35,218 nt of DNA from Clostridiales bacterium (GCA_021204085.1 JAJPZY010000042.1:1-35218), one strand, 5' to 3'. Numbered from the stretch's first letter, positions 1-9,094 are shown. Program-made: numbers and translations. The notes: generated by a model not told the origin, from the letters alone.

Positions 1-2
1 AA

Positions 3-80
3 CTACACGGGGGTTTCGCCGATATGGCGTAGTCCCGTGAATAATTCAGGTTTATGATATGATACTTCGGATTTCTCCAT
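3..80 (-). other. Short ORF / foldable leader downstream of divIB
   Basis: Just after a good promoter, the minus strand carries a 25-codon ORF (ATG at 78-80, TAG at 3-5; begins MEKSEVSYHK) preceded by a weak AAGG. The same bases fold well. GGUUU near 87 can pair with AAACC near 47, a GGA-GAAA-UCC tetraloop hairpin lies inside, and a two-level hairpin pairs CACGGG with CCCGTG around an inner CGCC/GGCG stem. The stretch could be a leader peptide, a cis-regulatory RNA, or both. In related dcw clusters ftsZ often follows divIB, so the regulated gene may be ftsZ, but it lies outside the window. I recognise no known riboswitch class. Confidence 0.35.
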
Positions 81-96
81 AAAAACCTTATTTAAT

Positions 97-125
97 ATCA
101 TATATTTTTTTCTTCAAATAATCAA
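97..125 (-). promoter_or_regulatory. Sigma-A-type promoter downstream of divIB
   Basis: On the minus strand a TTGATT -35 (120-125) and a TATGAT -10 (97-102) are separated by exactly 17 bp. Transcription would start near 90 and leave the window at its left edge. This suggests that the gene after divIB has its own promoter. Confidence 0.6.
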
Positions 126-147
126 CCGCTTTTTACAAAAATATTAT

Positions 148-174
148 AAATATTCAAACGAAATCCGAATATTT
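148..174 (-). terminator. Weak AT-rich terminator after divIB
   Basis: Immediately after the divIB stop the minus strand can form an 8-bp stem (AAATATTC with GAATATTT, 11-nt loop), followed by a T-rich ATAATATTTTTG tail. The stem is almost all A-T, so termination would be leaky. Confidence 0.35.
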
Positions 175-960
175 TTACTCTTCCGGCGCCGTCTGCTGAT
201 CTACCGGAATATCCGTCAGCTCATCCTGTTTGAAATAAACATCTGTATCGGAATCTGTCCAGATATCCAGATGAAGCGTCCCTGTCTTATCTTCAATCTG
301 CGGCAGGATCTGATCCATGCGCTGAATTTTCTCATTCAGGGAAGATCCCGTCCCGAGATCCACCTGAATATCCCCGTAACTCAAAAGGATATCGCTGCCG
401 TCAATATAAATGCAGTCCGGTATACGCTCATATTTTTCCAGAAGCTGCGTCAGTGTAAGAAGTGTTTTTAAAATACTGCTCTTCTCAAGCTCCAGCTTCT
501 CATATAATACTGCATCCTCCACTTCCAGCCCGACAATCTTCATGGTGCCGTCAATCACATCCGTAGACAGCTCCACCACAAAGCCATCCTGGTCAAAATA
601 TGCGTTCTGCCCCAGAGATGAGATATAGACATAGCCAAGGATACTTTTTTCCGTAACCTCAATCTGAAGCACGGACGGCGACTTAAGGCTAATCTCTATG
701 CTGTCCACAAAAGGAATCTCCTCCTGCTTCTGAAAATGATTTTTCAGCACAACATAAAGTGAATTCCAGGAATATTCATCATTCAGCGCCCATGCCTCAA
801 TCTGCTCATCCGAGTAAATCTCGTTGCCGACCACCTCTACATCCTTTACTACAAAAACCTTCCACACCATAATCACAGCCAGCACCACAACCAGAGCCAG
901 CACCGGGAGCAGGGTGACAAGAATTTTTCGCCTTCTCTGTTTTCTGCGTTTCTTTCTCAT
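175..960 (-). CDS. divIB: Cell division protein DivIB/FtsQ
   Basis: This 261-residue bitopic membrane protein of the divisome links FtsL/FtsB-type proteins to the septal synthase. The sequence shows a very basic cytoplasmic N-terminus (RKKRRKQRRRK), one membrane segment at about residues 13-34, and a POTRA-like start right after it (VFVVKDVEVVGNEIYSDEQI, about 35-54). The C-terminal tail is acidic and low in complexity (about 240-261), which is common in Firmicute DivIB. The ATG at 958-960 is preceded by GAGGAAATGAT, a good ribosome binding site. It is the last recognisable dcw gene here, about 100 bp after ftsW. A family-level call is firm. The split between FtsQ and DivIB naming is only convention. 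Confidence 0.85.
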   Translation of the reverse strand: MRKKRRKQRRRKILVTLLPVLALVVVLAVIMVWKVFVVKDVEVVGNEIYSDEQIEAWALNDEYSWNSLYVVLKNHFQKQEEIPFVDSIEISLKSPSVLQIEVTEKSILGYVYISSLGQNAYFDQDGFVVELSTDVIDGTMKIVGLEVEDAVLYEKLELEKSSILKTLLTLTQLLEKYERIPDCIYIDGSDILLSYGDIQVDLGTGSSLNEKIQRMDQILPQIEDKTGTLHLDIWTDSDTDVYFKQDELTDIPVDQQTAPEE

Positions 961-1063
961 ATCATTTCCTCGCGCTGACCTTTTCCCGTCATTCGCGAAC
1001 TTCCTCCTCGCTTCTGTCTCCTGCTGCTCTTTTGCTTCAGCCGGCCGTCAGTAAACCTGTTTC

Positions 1064-2191
1064 TTATTCCATCGGTTCATCCAGCCGGATTCCACGCGAT
1101 ACGGACAGTACGAGCCCCATCTCCGTCAGGAGAAAAATCATGGACGTACCTCCATAACTGATAAACGGAAGAATAACCCCCGTATTCGGCATGGAGTTCG
1201 TTACTACCGCCAGATTCAACACCACCTGAAGAGAAATGTGGGATAAAACGCCCACCACCAGCATGGCGCCGAAAAGATCGGCCGCGTTATTCGCAATAAC
1301 CATAAAACGCCAGATCAGAAGTACAAACAGGAGAATCACACAAATTCCGCCGAAAAGACCCAGCTCCTCACAGATTATGGTAAAAATAAAGTCGTTCTGT
1401 GCCTCCGGTACATACCCCAGCTTCTGGATACTGGCACCTAAGCCTTTTCCGAAAAGGCCGCCGGAACCGATGGCATAAAGTCCCTGGAGCGTCTGATATG
1501 CTTCATCCGGATAATCCTCCGGGTGCAGCCATGCAAGAATTCGATCACTCCGGTAGGACTGTGTCAGAATAAAAACCGCGCCCATGGCAACAACCAGAAC
1601 AGCCAGCACAAGAAAATGAGAATACTTCGGACTGGCAACAAACATCATCAGCACACAAATTCCCGCAACGATAATTGCTGTACTTAAGTTACTGTAAGCG
1701 ATCACCGCGATGATCGGCGCCACACGAATCAGGATTTTTAATATACTCTTAAAATCTTTGATCTGCTTCGGCATCCGGCTAAGCACTGCCGCCAGATAGA
1801 TGATCACCGCCACCTTCGCAATCTCGGAAGGCTGAAACTGGATCGGTCCGATCTTCAGCCACCGCTGGGAACCGTTCGCGTCACTGCCAACCACGATAAC
1901 CGCAGCGCACAAAAGAAAAGACACTGCGTAAACAAAGCGGCTGACCCAGATTTTTTTCCAGAATTGATAGGGAATCTGCGAAGCGATCGCCATAAACACC
2001 AGGCCGATGGCAATGTTTCTCGCCTGATGCCTGAGATAATATGTCGCATCGCCGAATTCACTCTGTGCTTCATAAGCGCTGACACTGTATAGCATCACCA
2101 GCCCGAATCCCAGAAGGAAGATGACCAGAAACAGCAGACTGTAATCAAAATATTTTGTTGTCCTCTCTTTCTTTATCGGGCGATCGCTCAT
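1064..2191 (-). CDS. ftsW: SEDS peptidoglycan polymerase, FtsW/SpoVE type
   Basis: SEDS-family glycosyltransferases polymerise lipid II and work with a class B penicillin-binding protein at the septum. The protein has about ten hydrophobic segments and the family signature near the C-terminus, PNTGVILPFISYGGTS. The QRWLKIGPIQFQPSEIAK block is also typical of FtsW/RodA/SpoVE. I start it at the ATG at 2191 (MSDRPIKKE), because AGGAG overlapping the murD stop sits 9 nt upstream. A TTG two codons earlier is possible. It begins 6 nt after murD ends, so the two are translated from one mRNA. The dcw position matches B. subtilis spoVE, so a sporulation-specific role cannot be excluded. Confidence 0.9.
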   Translation of the reverse strand: MSDRPIKKERTTKYFDYSLLFLVIFLLGFGLVMLYSVSAYEAQSEFGDATYYLRHQARNIAIGLVFMAIASQIPYQFWKKIWVSRFVYAVSFLLCAAVIVVGSDANGSQRWLKIGPIQFQPSEIAKVAVIIYLAAVLSRMPKQIKDFKSILKILIRVAPIIAVIAYSNLSTAIIVAGICVLMMFVASPKYSHFLVLAVLVVAMGAVFILTQSYRSDRILAWLHPEDYPDEAYQTLQGLYAIGSGGLFGKGLGASIQKLGYVPEAQNDFIFTIICEELGLFGGICVILLFVLLIWRFMVIANNAADLFGAMLVVGVLSHISLQVVLNLAVVTNSMPNTGVILPFISYGGTSMIFLLTEMGLVLSVSRGIRLDEPME

Positions 2192-2197
2192 GGGCAA

Positions 2198-3559
2198 TTA
2201 CTCCTCCAATGCATGAACCATTTCTTTAAACATTTTTCCTCTGACCTCATAGTTCGGGAACATGCCCCAGCTGGCACAGGCAGGGGAGAGCAGAACCGCG
2301 TCACCGGTGTTCGCCTTTTCATAACAGATATCTACCGCCTCCTGAAGACTGTCGGCAAAGACATAATCCGTAAATCCGCAGCTTTCCGCTTCCACTGCGA
2401 TCTTCTCCCGAGTCTGGCCGATGAGGACAAGGATCTTCACCTTACCGTCAAAGCTCTCGATCCACTCTTTATATGTAGAGTTTTTATCATATCCGCCGCC
2501 GATCAGGCAGGTCGGCCGGTCCATGGCTTGAATACCCTTGATCGCCGCATCCGGATTCGTCCCCTTGGAATCATTATAGAAACGCACACCGCGCTTTTCC
2601 GCCACATACTCGATCCGGTGCTCCACTGCCTGAAACTTTTTCAATGTTTTCCGAATCTGATTCATCGGCACACCGACACTTACTGCCATCGCCACGGCAG
2701 CCATCACATTTTCATAATTATGCCGCCCGAGGATGTTCAGGTCATCCGTGCAGATCACCTCTGTCACAGAACCATCCGCCGCATACATAATCTTATTCCC
2801 ATCCAGATACAAGCCTTCTTCCAGCCTCTGCAAGCTACTGAAATAAATGATTTTCGCAGAAATTTCCTCCTCATGCTCCCGAAGGATTTCATCCTCATAA
2901 TTTAAAACACAGACCTGATCTTTTGTCTGATTTTTGGTAATGGAAATCTTGGCGGCAATATAATTTTCCATTGTGTGATGACGATTTAAGTGGTCCGGTG
3001 TGATATTTAAAATTGCCGATACCTGCGGACAAAACTGATCGATCGTCTCCAGCTGAAAGCTGCTGATCTCCGCCACTGTCACCGTCTCATCCGTCATATC
3101 CTCCACCACTCCCGTGTAGGGGATTCCGATATTGCCCACCACTTTGACATTGTCCGAGTAATCGGACATAATCTCACCCAGAAGCGAGGTCGTCGTCGTC
3201 TTGCCGTTCGTCCCGGTAATTGCCAGAACCATACCCTTTCCGCAACGGTAAGCCAGCTCAACTTCGCCCCAGACAGGCACATCTGCCTCCCGGAAAGCAT
3301 CGAGAACAGGCAAATCTGCCGGCACGCCGGGGCTGACAACAACCAGCTCGATCAGCTCCGATACCTCCTTTGAAAGCTCCCCCGTATATAATGCCACAGC
3401 GCTCTCATCCGGAAACTCTCCCAGGATGCGCGCGCAGTCCAGATTTTTATTTCCGTCAAATAGAATCACCTTCGCCTGCCGGGCAAGCAGTAATTTCGCG
3501 GCCGCAATGCCGCTGATTCCCGTTCCGAATACCAGAATATTTTTTCCTGTAAAATCCAT
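2198..3559 (-). CDS. murD: UDP-N-acetylmuramoyl-L-alanine--D-glutamate ligase
   Basis: MurD adds D-glutamate to UDP-MurNAc-L-Ala in the cytoplasm, using ATP. The sequence shows an N-terminal Rossmann start (KNILVFGTGISG), the Mur ligase P-loop (AITGTNGKTTTTS, about residues 109-121), the central ligase motif (ILNITPDHLNRH) and the C-terminal domain motif YNDSKGTNPDAA. The length of 453 residues is normal. An ATG seven codons upstream (3580) is open, but the ATG at 3557-3559 has a strong GGGGAGG 5 nt ahead and gives the usual MurD N-terminus, so I prefer it. It lies between mraY and ftsW. MurE, MurF and MurG are absent from this stretch. Confidence 0.95.
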   Translation of the reverse strand: MDFTGKNILVFGTGISGIAAAKLLLARQAKVILFDGNKNLDCARILGEFPDESAVALYTGELSKEVSELIELVVVSPGVPADLPVLDAFREADVPVWGEVELAYRCGKGMVLAITGTNGKTTTTSLLGEIMSDYSDNVKVVGNIGIPYTGVVEDMTDETVTVAEISSFQLETIDQFCPQVSAILNITPDHLNRHHTMENYIAAKISITKNQTKDQVCVLNYEDEILREHEEEISAKIIYFSSLQRLEEGLYLDGNKIMYAADGSVTEVICTDDLNILGRHNYENVMAAVAMAVSVGVPMNQIRKTLKKFQAVEHRIEYVAEKRGVRFYNDSKGTNPDAAIKGIQAMDRPTCLIGGGYDKNSTYKEWIESFDGKVKILVLIGQTREKIAVEAESCGFTDYVFADSLQEAVDICYEKANTGDAVLLSPACASWGMFPNYEVRGKMFKEMVHALEE

Positions 3560-3614
3560 CGTATCCTCCCCGTTACTCATTCATGTATCGCTCTTATTTT
3601 TTCCCTTGTATCAT

Positions 3615-4565
3615 TTACATCGCAAGAAATCCGATCAGGCACAACAGCGCAGTTACAATAGAGAAAACGGCCACAACTCTCGTCTCCGACCACCCGCAAA
3701 GTTCAAAGTGATGATGAATCGGAGCCATCTTAAAGAAACGCTTTCCGCCGGTTCTTTTAAAATACGTAACCTGTATCATGACTGATATAATCTCAACCCA
3801 ATAAATCAGGCCGACAATCAAAATAAAAATCGGCATCTGCAGCATATACGCAGTAGAAGCCACAAAACCGCCAAGCGCCAGTGAACCGGTATCTCCCATA
3901 AACACACTGGCAGGGTAGACATTAAACAGCAAAAAACCCAACAGCGCACCTGCGACCGCACAGGTGATCGGCTCAATCCCGCTGGCAGTGCCCACCGCCA
4001 CTACTGAAAAGAAAGTAGCGACCAGAATCGTCACACTGGAAGCGAGGCCGTCCAGGCCATCCGTAAAGTTTACTCCGTTTACCGTACCGATAACAGCCAG
4101 AAACAATACCGGGACAGCCAGCCAGGACAGAGACAGATACTTCCCGCCGGAAAACGGGATCAGCATGGTCAGCGGAATATCCGACCGGACCATATATATC
4201 GCAAAAACCGCGGTTACCGCAATTTCCAAAAGCATTTTCTGTTTCGGCAGCAGGCCGTCAGACCGCCGCAACACAACTTTTAAATAATCATCCAGAAAAC
4301 CAATGATTCCGAACCCCACTGTCACAAACAAAATGGGGATAATTTTCGGATATCCTTTCACATAGATCAGTGACGTCACAATAATGGCAATCAATATCAT
4401 AATACCGCCCATTGTCGGCGTACCGTTCTTTTTCTGGTGCGATTCCAGCTCCTCTCTCTCTGTATTTCCTACTTTTAGTTTCCTTAACACCGGAATCAGG
4501 ATCGGGCCTAAGATGGCCGAAATTGCAAAAGCGATCAAAACCGGAAGGATTACCTGATAAGTCAT
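3615..4565 (-). CDS. mraY: Phospho-N-acetylmuramoyl-pentapeptide transferase
   Basis: MraY transfers phospho-MurNAc-pentapeptide to undecaprenyl phosphate and makes lipid I at the inner face of the membrane. The 316-residue protein shows the family landmarks: HQKKNGTPTMGG, FLDDYLKV with its catalytic Asp pair, NFTDGLDGLA, VFMGDTGSLALGG and the late MAPIHHHFELCGWSE histidine cluster. It is built of about ten membrane helices. The reading frame is open 38 codons further upstream, but those codons are unlike MraY. The ATG at 4563-4565 (MTYQVILPVL) has GAAGAGGT just upstream and fits the family start. It lies about 80 bp after the second PBP gene. Confidence 0.95.
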   Translation of the reverse strand: MTYQVILPVLIAFAISAILGPILIPVLRKLKVGNTEREELESHQKKNGTPTMGGIMILIAIIVTSLIYVKGYPKIIPILFVTVGFGIIGFLDDYLKVVLRRSDGLLPKQKMLLEIAVTAVFAIYMVRSDIPLTMLIPFSGGKYLSLSWLAVPVLFLAVIGTVNGVNFTDGLDGLASSVTILVATFFSVVAVGTASGIEPITCAVAGALLGFLLFNVYPASVFMGDTGSLALGGFVASTAYMLQMPIFILIVGLIYWVEIISVMIQVTYFKRTGGKRFFKMAPIHHHFELCGWSETRVVAVFSIVTALLCLIGFLAM

Positions 4566-4644
4566 TTTATACCTCTTCTCATATCTGTATGTAAAAAAAT
4601 AGCCTTCGTTAGTATAGTCGTTTTCTCCGTGAATTGCAAGGTGT

Positions 4645-6363
4645 TTACTCAATCCCCAGATAGGGAAGAACATCTTCAAAAATCTCCTGCATCACCGGGG
4701 CGGCGATGGTGCCGCCGTAATAGGTCCCCTGCGGGTTATATATGACAACAAGGCCGATCACCTGCGGGTCGTCGGCGGGCGCGAATGCGAGGAACGAGGA
4801 AATATACTTGTTCTCGCTGCGCGGCAGAGTCTGGGAGGTGGCGGTTTTGCCGCCGATGGAATATCCCTCCACGGCGCCGTTTTTCCCGGTGCCCTCCGAC
4901 ACGACCTTCTCCAGAAGATACTGCAGAGTCTCTGACGTTTCTGTGCTGACCAGGCCTTCCGTCTGCTCATAGGAGAAGTTCTCAAGGGTCTCCCCGTCCG
5001 CGTCTTCCACACGAAGGCCGAAGTGCGGCGTGATCCGGGTACCGCCGTTGATCAGCGAAGAAACCGTCGTGATCAGCTGAAGCGGCGTGATCTGAAAGGA
5101 CTGGCCGAAGGATATCGTAGCCAGTTCTACCTGACCGATCGCGTCCTCCGCGTGCATGATGGCGGATGCCTCTCCCGGCAGGTCTACATTTGTCTTTGCA
5201 AACAATCCGAACTGCCCAAAATAATCATAGAATTTTGACGCGCCCAGGCGCAGCCCCAACTCAATAAAGACAGGATTACAGGAGTTCATAATTGCTTCCG
5301 TAAAAGTCTCTGCCCCATGTCCGCCAACCTTATGGCATCGGATTTTTCGATCCTCCACCACTTTGTAGCCCGGGCAGTAAAAGCTTTCCTCCAGGGATAC
5401 CAGATTCTCCTCCAGGGCAGCCGCCGTGGTGATGATTTTAAAGATTGACCCCGGTTCGTATGTATCGCTGATGGAGGGATTGCGCCACATGCTGTTTAGC
5501 AGCTCCATGTTTTCATCCTCTGTCAGCTCTCCGTCCGCCTCAATATTCAATGTGTAAGGATCATTTAAATTATATTCCGGGACATTGGCCATCGCGAGAA
5601 TTTCACCATTCTGCGGATCCATGAGGATAATGCTCACCGCGTCCGCGGATTTTTCTTCAAGAACAGTCTCGGCCGCCTGCTGTACATAGGTCTGTATATT
5701 ATAATCCAGGCTGATCACCAGGTTGTCGCCGTTTACAGGCTCCTGCCGCCGCTCGCCGGCTGCTTCGATTTCGATGCCCGACGCGTCTGTCAATGTCAGA
5801 ATCTTCCCTGATGTTCCGGACAGGTATTCGTCATAAATGACTTCGAGCCCTAAAATCCCCTGATTATCACTGCCGGTAAAGCCGATGACCCGGGACGCCA
5901 GCTCATCGTACGGATAGGAACGTTTATAGTCCACATCCACTTTCACTCCAGCCAGATCATAAGCCAGGATGGCGTCGCCCGTCTCCTTGGAAACATTGGT
6001 TTTGATGCGCTCAATGGAAGAAATCTTTTCCACCCGCGCACGTACCGTTTCTTCGGACATCCCCAGTTCTTTGACCAGCATGCGAATTACCGCTTCCTCA
6101 TCCTCAATCTGGGCGTGAATCACGGAAACCGTGCACACAGACTGGTTGGCAGCAAGCACAACGCCGTTGCGGTCCAGAATCTCGCCCCGCGCCGCCTTGA
6201 TGCTTCGTTCCCTCTCATGCAGGTCTTCTGCCTTCTCACCGAAAAATTCGGATTTGAAAATCATAATCCAGGTCAGTCTGCCAATCAGAATGAGCAGCAT
6301 CAAAAGTATGAGCAAAACCACTATAAACAGCTTTTTCTTCTGAAATGTCTTCAGATGTTTCAA
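4645..6363 (-). CDS. Class B penicillin-binding protein, SpoVD-like, KTAT motif
   Basis: This is a septal or spore-wall D,D-transpeptidase (572 residues) with a short cytoplasmic tail, a membrane anchor at about 11-35, a dimerisation/pedestal region (RGEILDRNGVVLA) and a transpeptidase domain. The active-site motifs are SIFK (Ser306) and SCN (Ser361). The third motif, normally KTG(T/S), reads KTAT (506-509), which departs from the family norm. There is no PASTA domain at the C-terminus, although B. subtilis SpoVD has one. Its place after the FtsI-like gene matches spoVD. The start appears to be TTG at 6361-6363 behind a GCGGGG sequence. The next in-frame ATG lies inside the membrane helix, so TTG is the best choice. 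Confidence 0.85.
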   Translation of the reverse strand: MKHLKTFQKKKLFIVVLLILLMLLILIGRLTWIMIFKSEFFGEKAEDLHERERSIKAARGEILDRNGVVLAANQSVCTVSVIHAQIEDEEAVIRMLVKELGMSEETVRARVEKISSIERIKTNVSKETGDAILAYDLAGVKVDVDYKRSYPYDELASRVIGFTGSDNQGILGLEVIYDEYLSGTSGKILTLTDASGIEIEAAGERRQEPVNGDNLVISLDYNIQTYVQQAAETVLEEKSADAVSIILMDPQNGEILAMANVPEYNLNDPYTLNIEADGELTEDENMELLNSMWRNPSISDTYEPGSIFKIITTAAALEENLVSLEESFYCPGYKVVEDRKIRCHKVGGHGAETFTEAIMNSCNPVFIELGLRLGASKFYDYFGQFGLFAKTNVDLPGEASAIMHAEDAIGQVELATISFGQSFQITPLQLITTVSSLINGGTRITPHFGLRVEDADGETLENFSYEQTEGLVSTETSETLQYLLEKVVSEGTGKNGAVEGYSIGGKTATSQTLPRSENKYISSFLAFAPADDPQVIGLVVIYNPQGTYYGGTIAAPVMQEIFEDVLPYLGIE

Positions 6364-6427
6364 GAAAATGCCCCGCGGGATTTTTAAGTTTATTACAATC
6401 TATTCGAATTACAATATCCTATTCCCA

Positions 6428-8509
6428 TTATGCGCCGCTTTCCTCCTCGATAGTCTCGTCCCCGGACTCATCTGAGGTTTCCTCCGTGGAATCACCCGTT
6501 GTATCCTCTGACGTTACTGCATCCTCATCAGATGTTGCCGCATCCTCATCGCCTTCATCGGAAGTCGAAACAGAGATTTCTCCGACTCCTCCGATAATAT
6601 TCAGATCCGCATTTTTCCCGGTCAGTTCCTCATCCGGGTAAATGTTGAGATAAGGCAGTGCTTCCTCTAAAATTTCGCGGACAATATTCTGCGCATAAGA
6701 ACTGTGTCCCTGATCCTCAAGGTTGGGTTCATCTACGATCACATAGATAACCACCTCCGGATCATTTGCCGGAACAGAACCGATAAAGGAAACCAGATAT
6801 CTGCCGTCCGCACGGGTCGAGGTCGCATTTCCATCCTCATCCAGGATATATTTCTCTGCCGTTCCGGTCTTGCCGCACATGGAATAGCCGTCTACCTTCG
6901 CCGTTGAACCGGTACCTTCATCCACAACATTTTGCAGGTATTCGACAATGGTCTCAGAAGTTTCTGAGGAAACCGTGGTCCGAAGCAGTGTCGGTTCAAT
7001 CGTCTTTACCGTGTTTCCGTTTTCATCTGTCAGCTCCTGAACTACGTGCGGAAGATAATAATTTCCTCCATTGACCAGCGAACAATAGGCGCTCGCCAAC
7101 TGAATCATAGTCACATTAAAGTTCTGCCCGAAAGAATTGGTCGCCAGGTTAATGGTATTTAAGTTTTCCTCTGAATAAATCAGGCTATCCGTTCGGGTCT
7201 TGCCCGGAAGATCTATATTTGTTTTTAATCCGAAATTAAAAATCTGCTGATACTTTGCAAAGTTTTCCGCACCGATCTTGTAAGACATCTGCATCAGAGC
7301 ATCATTGCACGAATTCTCCAGCGTTTCCGACATCGTCTCTATCCCGTGGCCGCTTCGATTCACACAATGAATAATGTGCCCGGAAATTTCCTCATAGCCA
7401 TCGCAGTAGAATGTCATGTCCTCTGTCAGCGTACCGGTATCCAGTCCGCAGGCAATCGTAAAGGGTTTCGCCGTTGAACCCGGCTCATAAGTGTAGGTGA
7501 TACAATAGTTCTGCTTTAAGTCATCGGCTGCATCTGTCAGCTCATCCTCATCCATGGCCTCAATCTCTTCGTCTGAGTAAAAAAGCTCTAGGTTTTCCGT
7601 TGTAGTGAGTGTGTAATCATAATTAGGATAATTCGCCATCGCCAGGACTTCGCCTGTATCCGGATCCATCATCAGCACCATGATATGCTCCGCGCCGCCG
7701 CGCTCTTCCGCATTGTTCGTCAGCGCATCATAAAATTCCTCAACTTTCGACTCCACAATGGACTGAAGATTCGCATCGATGGTGGAAACCACGGTCTGGC
7801 CGTCAACCGCTTCCTTGATTGTGACTTCATAATCCGAATCCTGATTCAGATAGCCGTACTGCCGTCCGTCTGTCCCGTTTAAGACATCATTATAGGAATC
7901 CTCGATACCGCCGAGGCCCAGATTTCCGGAAGCCGTATATCCGATCAGCGCGCTGGCCAGAGAACCGTACGGGTACTCCCGCACATACTCCTTTTCAAAC
8001 CAGATCCCTTTGATTTTGGAATTTTCCTCCTGCAGCTCTTCAAAAGCCGTAATCTCCTCATAGGAAAGCTGGTTCGCAATCTTATAATACTGTTTATCCG
8101 GATGCTCCGAAATGTAAGTGCGAATCTCCTCAATCGTCAGCAGAAGTTCATCCTCATCAAAGCAGGCCGCCAGTGCTTCCATCGTCGGCTCCAGATAATC
8201 CTCATCCGCACTGATTACGCTGCAATCTAAAATGACATTGTATACGTCCGTGCTGGTTGCAAGAACCGTGCCCTTGCGGTCTACAATGTCTCCTCTTCGA
8301 AACGGTATGGTAGTACTGGAATACTCCTGATTGTTTAACACAATTTTCTCATATTTCTCTCCGCTTTTCACTTCAATATACGCCAAACGCCCGACCATTA
8401 CGGCCAGGCAGGCAATCACCAGCGAAAATAAAAGCAGCAGCTTTTTCTTCATCTGGAAAAGAAATTTGAAATTTTTCTGCGAACGGTTTCTCTGTCTTCT
8501 CTTCGCCAT
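6428..8509 (-). CDS. ftsI: Class B penicillin-binding protein, FtsI/PbpB-like
   Basis: This septal D,D-transpeptidase cross-links new peptidoglycan with an FtsW-type partner. The 693-residue protein has a basic tail, a membrane anchor (about 22-43), the pedestal motif RRGDIVDRKGTVLA, and a complete catalytic triad: STAK (Ser345), SCN (Ser400) and KTGT (Lys547). The last 50 or so residues are almost entirely Asp, Glu, Ser and Thr (TSDEGDEDAATSDEDAV and onward), replacing the PASTA domains seen in some relatives. The frame is open upstream to a TTG at 8584, but tandem ATGs at 8507-8512 follow AGAGGA. The second ATG (8509, MAKRRQRN) has the better spacing. The ftsI assignment over a spoVD-type role rests on its place directly after ftsL. 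Confidence 0.88.
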   Translation of the reverse strand: MAKRRQRNRSQKNFKFLFQMKKKLLLLFSLVIACLAVMVGRLAYIEVKSGEKYEKIVLNNQEYSSTTIPFRRGDIVDRKGTVLATSTDVYNVILDCSVISADEDYLEPTMEALAACFDEDELLLTIEEIRTYISEHPDKQYYKIANQLSYEEITAFEELQEENSKIKGIWFEKEYVREYPYGSLASALIGYTASGNLGLGGIEDSYNDVLNGTDGRQYGYLNQDSDYEVTIKEAVDGQTVVSTIDANLQSIVESKVEEFYDALTNNAEERGGAEHIMVLMMDPDTGEVLAMANYPNYDYTLTTTENLELFYSDEEIEAMDEDELTDAADDLKQNYCITYTYEPGSTAKPFTIACGLDTGTLTEDMTFYCDGYEEISGHIIHCVNRSGHGIETMSETLENSCNDALMQMSYKIGAENFAKYQQIFNFGLKTNIDLPGKTRTDSLIYSEENLNTINLATNSFGQNFNVTMIQLASAYCSLVNGGNYYLPHVVQELTDENGNTVKTIEPTLLRTTVSSETSETIVEYLQNVVDEGTGSTAKVDGYSMCGKTGTAEKYILDEDGNATSTRADGRYLVSFIGSVPANDPEVVIYVIVDEPNLEDQGHSSYAQNIVREILEEALPYLNIYPDEELTGKNADLNIIGGVGEISVSTSDEGDEDAATSDEDAVTSEDTTGDSTEETSDESGDETIEEESGA

Positions 8510-8608
8510 CATGTGTCCTCTTAATATCTTAACATATGAAACACGCCGGGATTCAAAGCTCTCAATACAAATGCATGTATCCAAATCTTCGTTCCCTGAA
8601 TTCTGCTA

Positions 8609-9094
8609 TCATTCATATGCATTCATAAAATCATCATTTTCCACAGAATAATATTGAATCTGATCCTCAGACGGATAAACAAGTCCGAGCTCTGCCGCCC
8701 GCTCGCTGACCTCACTCAGGGTCATCATAGTCTCCAGACGAGTTTCAGCCGCGCTGTTATCCGCCTTTATATCACTGACACTGGACTCAAGCGATGTAAT
8801 GGCCGACATACGCGTCGTAATATCCGACTGAAGATAAATAAAGGCGCAGCATACCAGACCGCAGACCGCCATCGCTGCAGATACAAAAATAAGATATCCG
8901 CGGTCAAAAGCCGTGGCACGCGCAGCATTTCTCTTTGCATGAAAACGTCTCTCCCGCTCCCTGCGAATCTCCTCCCGGCTTTTTTCCGGAATCACCGATT
9001 CCCGCCGTTTCGGCACCGCCTGTTCCCTGCGGACAGCACTTTCTTCTATATAAGATGCATTTGATACGTGACGATTCTGCTTGCTCTGCGCCAT
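8609..9094 (-). CDS. ftsL: FtsL-like division protein
   Basis: This is a 161-residue bitopic protein of the divisome. It has a long, highly charged cytoplasmic part (about 1-65, with RREQAVPKRRESV and EEIRRERERRFHAKR), one membrane helix (about 67-88, LIFVSAAMAVCGLVCCAFIYL) and an extracellular heptad-like coiled coil ending in ELGLVYPSEDQIQYYSV. That last motif is typical of FtsL/FtsB-family proteins. FtsL sequences diverge greatly, so the call depends on topology and position between rsmH and the first PBP gene. The ATG is at 9092-9094, with only a modest AAGAG upstream. The cytoplasmic tail is longer than in B. subtilis FtsL. Confidence 0.8.
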   Translation of the reverse strand: MAQSKQNRHVSNASYIEESAVRREQAVPKRRESVIPEKSREEIRRERERRFHAKRNAARATAFDRGYLIFVSAAMAVCGLVCCAFIYLQSDITTRMSAITSLESSVSDIKADNSAAETRLETMMTLSEVSERAAELGLVYPSEDQIQYYSVENDDFMNAYE

